Source: Clostridium sp. Marseille-P299 (GTDB lineage: Bacteria > Bacillota > Clostridia > Lachnospirales > Lachnospiraceae). Taken from it: a stretch of DNA of 64,000 bases. The translations under genes and the position numbers were made by a program. Of the stretch, positions 62,910-64,000 are shown in pieces (positions within the stretch are counted from its first letter, which is position 1; each line of letters begins with the position of its first letter). The DNA is taken from the NCBI RefSeq assembly GCF_900078195.1, contig NZ_FJVE01000006.1:312501-376500 (forward strand), written 5' to 3'. The notes under the pieces are model-generated. The model saw only the letters and a list, made by a program, of their open reading frames with translations. It was not told the DNA's origin and did not search any database.

Positions 62910-63839
62910 ACGTTAAAGACATATTAAATATATTAATGTAAAATCCATTCGTTATTTCAAAAATCCACCTAAGAATCTCATTATTAATGCAAAAGATCCT
63001 CGTATGATCTAGGGAGTAACTGATTGCATTTATTAATAGATTTTGTATCACTCGATACATAAATGCACTATCTGCCAGGAATTTAGTTTCTTCCGTTGAT
63101 AAAATCAGTCGGATATCTTTATTTTTCTCACGAATAAGATTCTCTACATCCGCAACGATTTGTTCTATTAAGCGATTTCCAACGATAGTTTCTATGTTTA
63201 AATCAACATTTCCACTAGATGTCTTAGCTTGTTCAAACAAACTAAGGATCATTTCCTTTAACTTGTCAGCCTTACGCGATAACACATCTACATAATCAGT
63301 TAATACAGGAGGAGAGACATTGGTAATAAGATCAACCTTCATCTTTTCACTTTTTACCCTCTCCTCAGCTGCATTTTGCATAACAGAAGTCATATTTACT
63401 AATACATCTTCATAACGATAGAATTCTTCCTCATTCGTAAATAGATTTTCTACCTTTTCATTTCCCTTGTCTATTTGTTCTATCATCTTACTTAACTTAA
63501 CGAGATTTTTTTTGATACATTGACCCTCATATAATAATTGAATAATGTTGTAAGTTCATAAACGAAAGGTATTATTATTAATAGTACCATTAGAATATGG
63601 GTCATCCTATAGCTTCTTAAATCCGCATAGAATGTTCTATATCTTCCATCGAAACTGACATTTAAAATAGCCAAAACCATTACATAATAAATTATAATAA
63701 CTATTTGTTGCGTTTTTACATACTTGTTTAATCGCAAGCAATAATCCTTATAATCTTTTTCTCTAAATTGTTTGTCAAATAATAAATACCGATAATTAAT
63801 AATAAATACCAACATCAGTTTAACTACTAACATAAGCAA
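62908..63839 (-). pseudogene. Decayed histidine kinase in two frames with deleted H-box
   Basis: The upstream frame (63492-63839) holds membrane helices like the N-terminal sensor of clostridial kinases. The downstream frame (62908-63486) holds the linker and DHp region: AAEERVKSEKMKVDLITNVS, then directly LTDYVDVLSRKADKLKEMIL. In intact kinases the phospho-accepting His and about 25-30 further residues lie between these two parts; here they are missing. The ATPase part (DSAFMYRVIQNLLINAISYS) ends early, without the G boxes. The gene is therefore very probably dead. Confidence 0.8.
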
Positions 63840-63872
63840 TGTTGTTTTAATACTACTATATTCATACTTCTT

Positions 63873-64000
63873 ATGGAACTAAAAAATAGAACTTATAATA
63901 TCGGACCTGAAGAATATTGTTATGATGTAGATATGATTTATCAAGGATATGCGAATGAAGCTCAAATGGCCGAACCTTATGAAGTCGCATATAACAGAGA
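63873..64000 (+). CDS. Start of an unknown gene running off the window
   Basis: A plus-strand frame open from the ATG at 63873 to the edge (42 codons; TYNIGPEEYCYDVDMIYQGY). There is no obvious ribosome site and I recognise no family. It may be a gene fragment. Confidence 0.35.
   Translation, partial: MELKNRTYNIGPEEYCYDVDMIYQGYANEAQMAEPYEVAYNR

Overview
The window is AT-rich, low-GC Gram-positive DNA. Strong AGGAGG-type ribosome binding sites, dense rho-independent terminators, a T-box leader on argS, ECF sigma/anti-sigma pairs, an adenosylcobalamin-dependent ribonucleotide reductase and an H-NOX chemoreceptor together suggest an anaerobic Clostridia member, most likely Lachnospiraceae (a Lachnoclostridium phytofermentans-like organism). 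That assignment is an inference from gene content, not from a marker gene. Most of the window is ordinary chromosome made of single genes and short operons.

Layout. 1-2.7 kb: the 5' part of a SEC-C-tagged methionine aminopeptidase, a short AraC-type regulator, a MmcQ/YjbR protein, a J-domain protein and an acetyltransferase. 3-4.1 kb: a choloylglycine hydrolase/penicillin acylase-type enzyme. 4.1-7.3 kb: a repeat-rich upstream region with two NrdR-like boxes and a consensus promoter, driving class II ribonucleotide reductase. 7.4-10 kb: a small membrane protein, then a purine-type permease with a phosphoribosyltransferase. 10-16.9 kb: a run of minus-strand genes, mostly with their own promoters (zinc-peptidase-like, zf-HC2 membrane protein, cupin, acetyltransferase, CPBP protease) plus two decayed genes (an RsiV-like tail and GrpB).

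17.05-22.57 kb is a tRNA-Gly(GCC) integration site. The 3' end of the tRNA is repeated three times, delimiting an intact 4.4 kb integrative element (tyrosine integrase, a second unusual tyrosine recombinase preceded by a highly structured non-coding region, a VOC protein and an acetyltransferase) and a roughly 1 kb remnant of a sister element.

22.8-34.3 kb is mainly housekeeping: murI, exodeoxyribonuclease III, corA, a SigV/RsiV-like ECF pair with its own ECF-type promoter, a GH3 lipoprotein glycosidase and a flavin-fold protein, with several very small genes. 34.7-39.7 kb encodes a 1659-residue, almost entirely coiled-coil protein. 39.9-42 kb is promoter, T-box leader and argS. 42-49.9 kb holds an esterase/chemoreceptor pair and a five-gene operon (ECF sigma, membrane partner, ABC ATPase, two permeases) under an ECF-type promoter.

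50-64 kb carries a lipoprotein, a methyltransferase, a YciI protein, a chemoreceptor whose N-terminal H-NOX domain keeps the residues known to bind heme and O2, a DUF4275 protein, an AAC(6')-like acetyltransferase ending in a hexanucleotide repeat, a COG3044 ATPase, a lipoprotein, a PH-domain protein and a decayed histidine kinase that has lost its H-box.

The best candidates for something undescribed are the pseudoknotted non-coding region plus recombinase at 19.8-21.0 kb, the H-NOX chemoreceptor with an O2-type pocket, the giant coiled-coil protein and the ECF-ABC operon.
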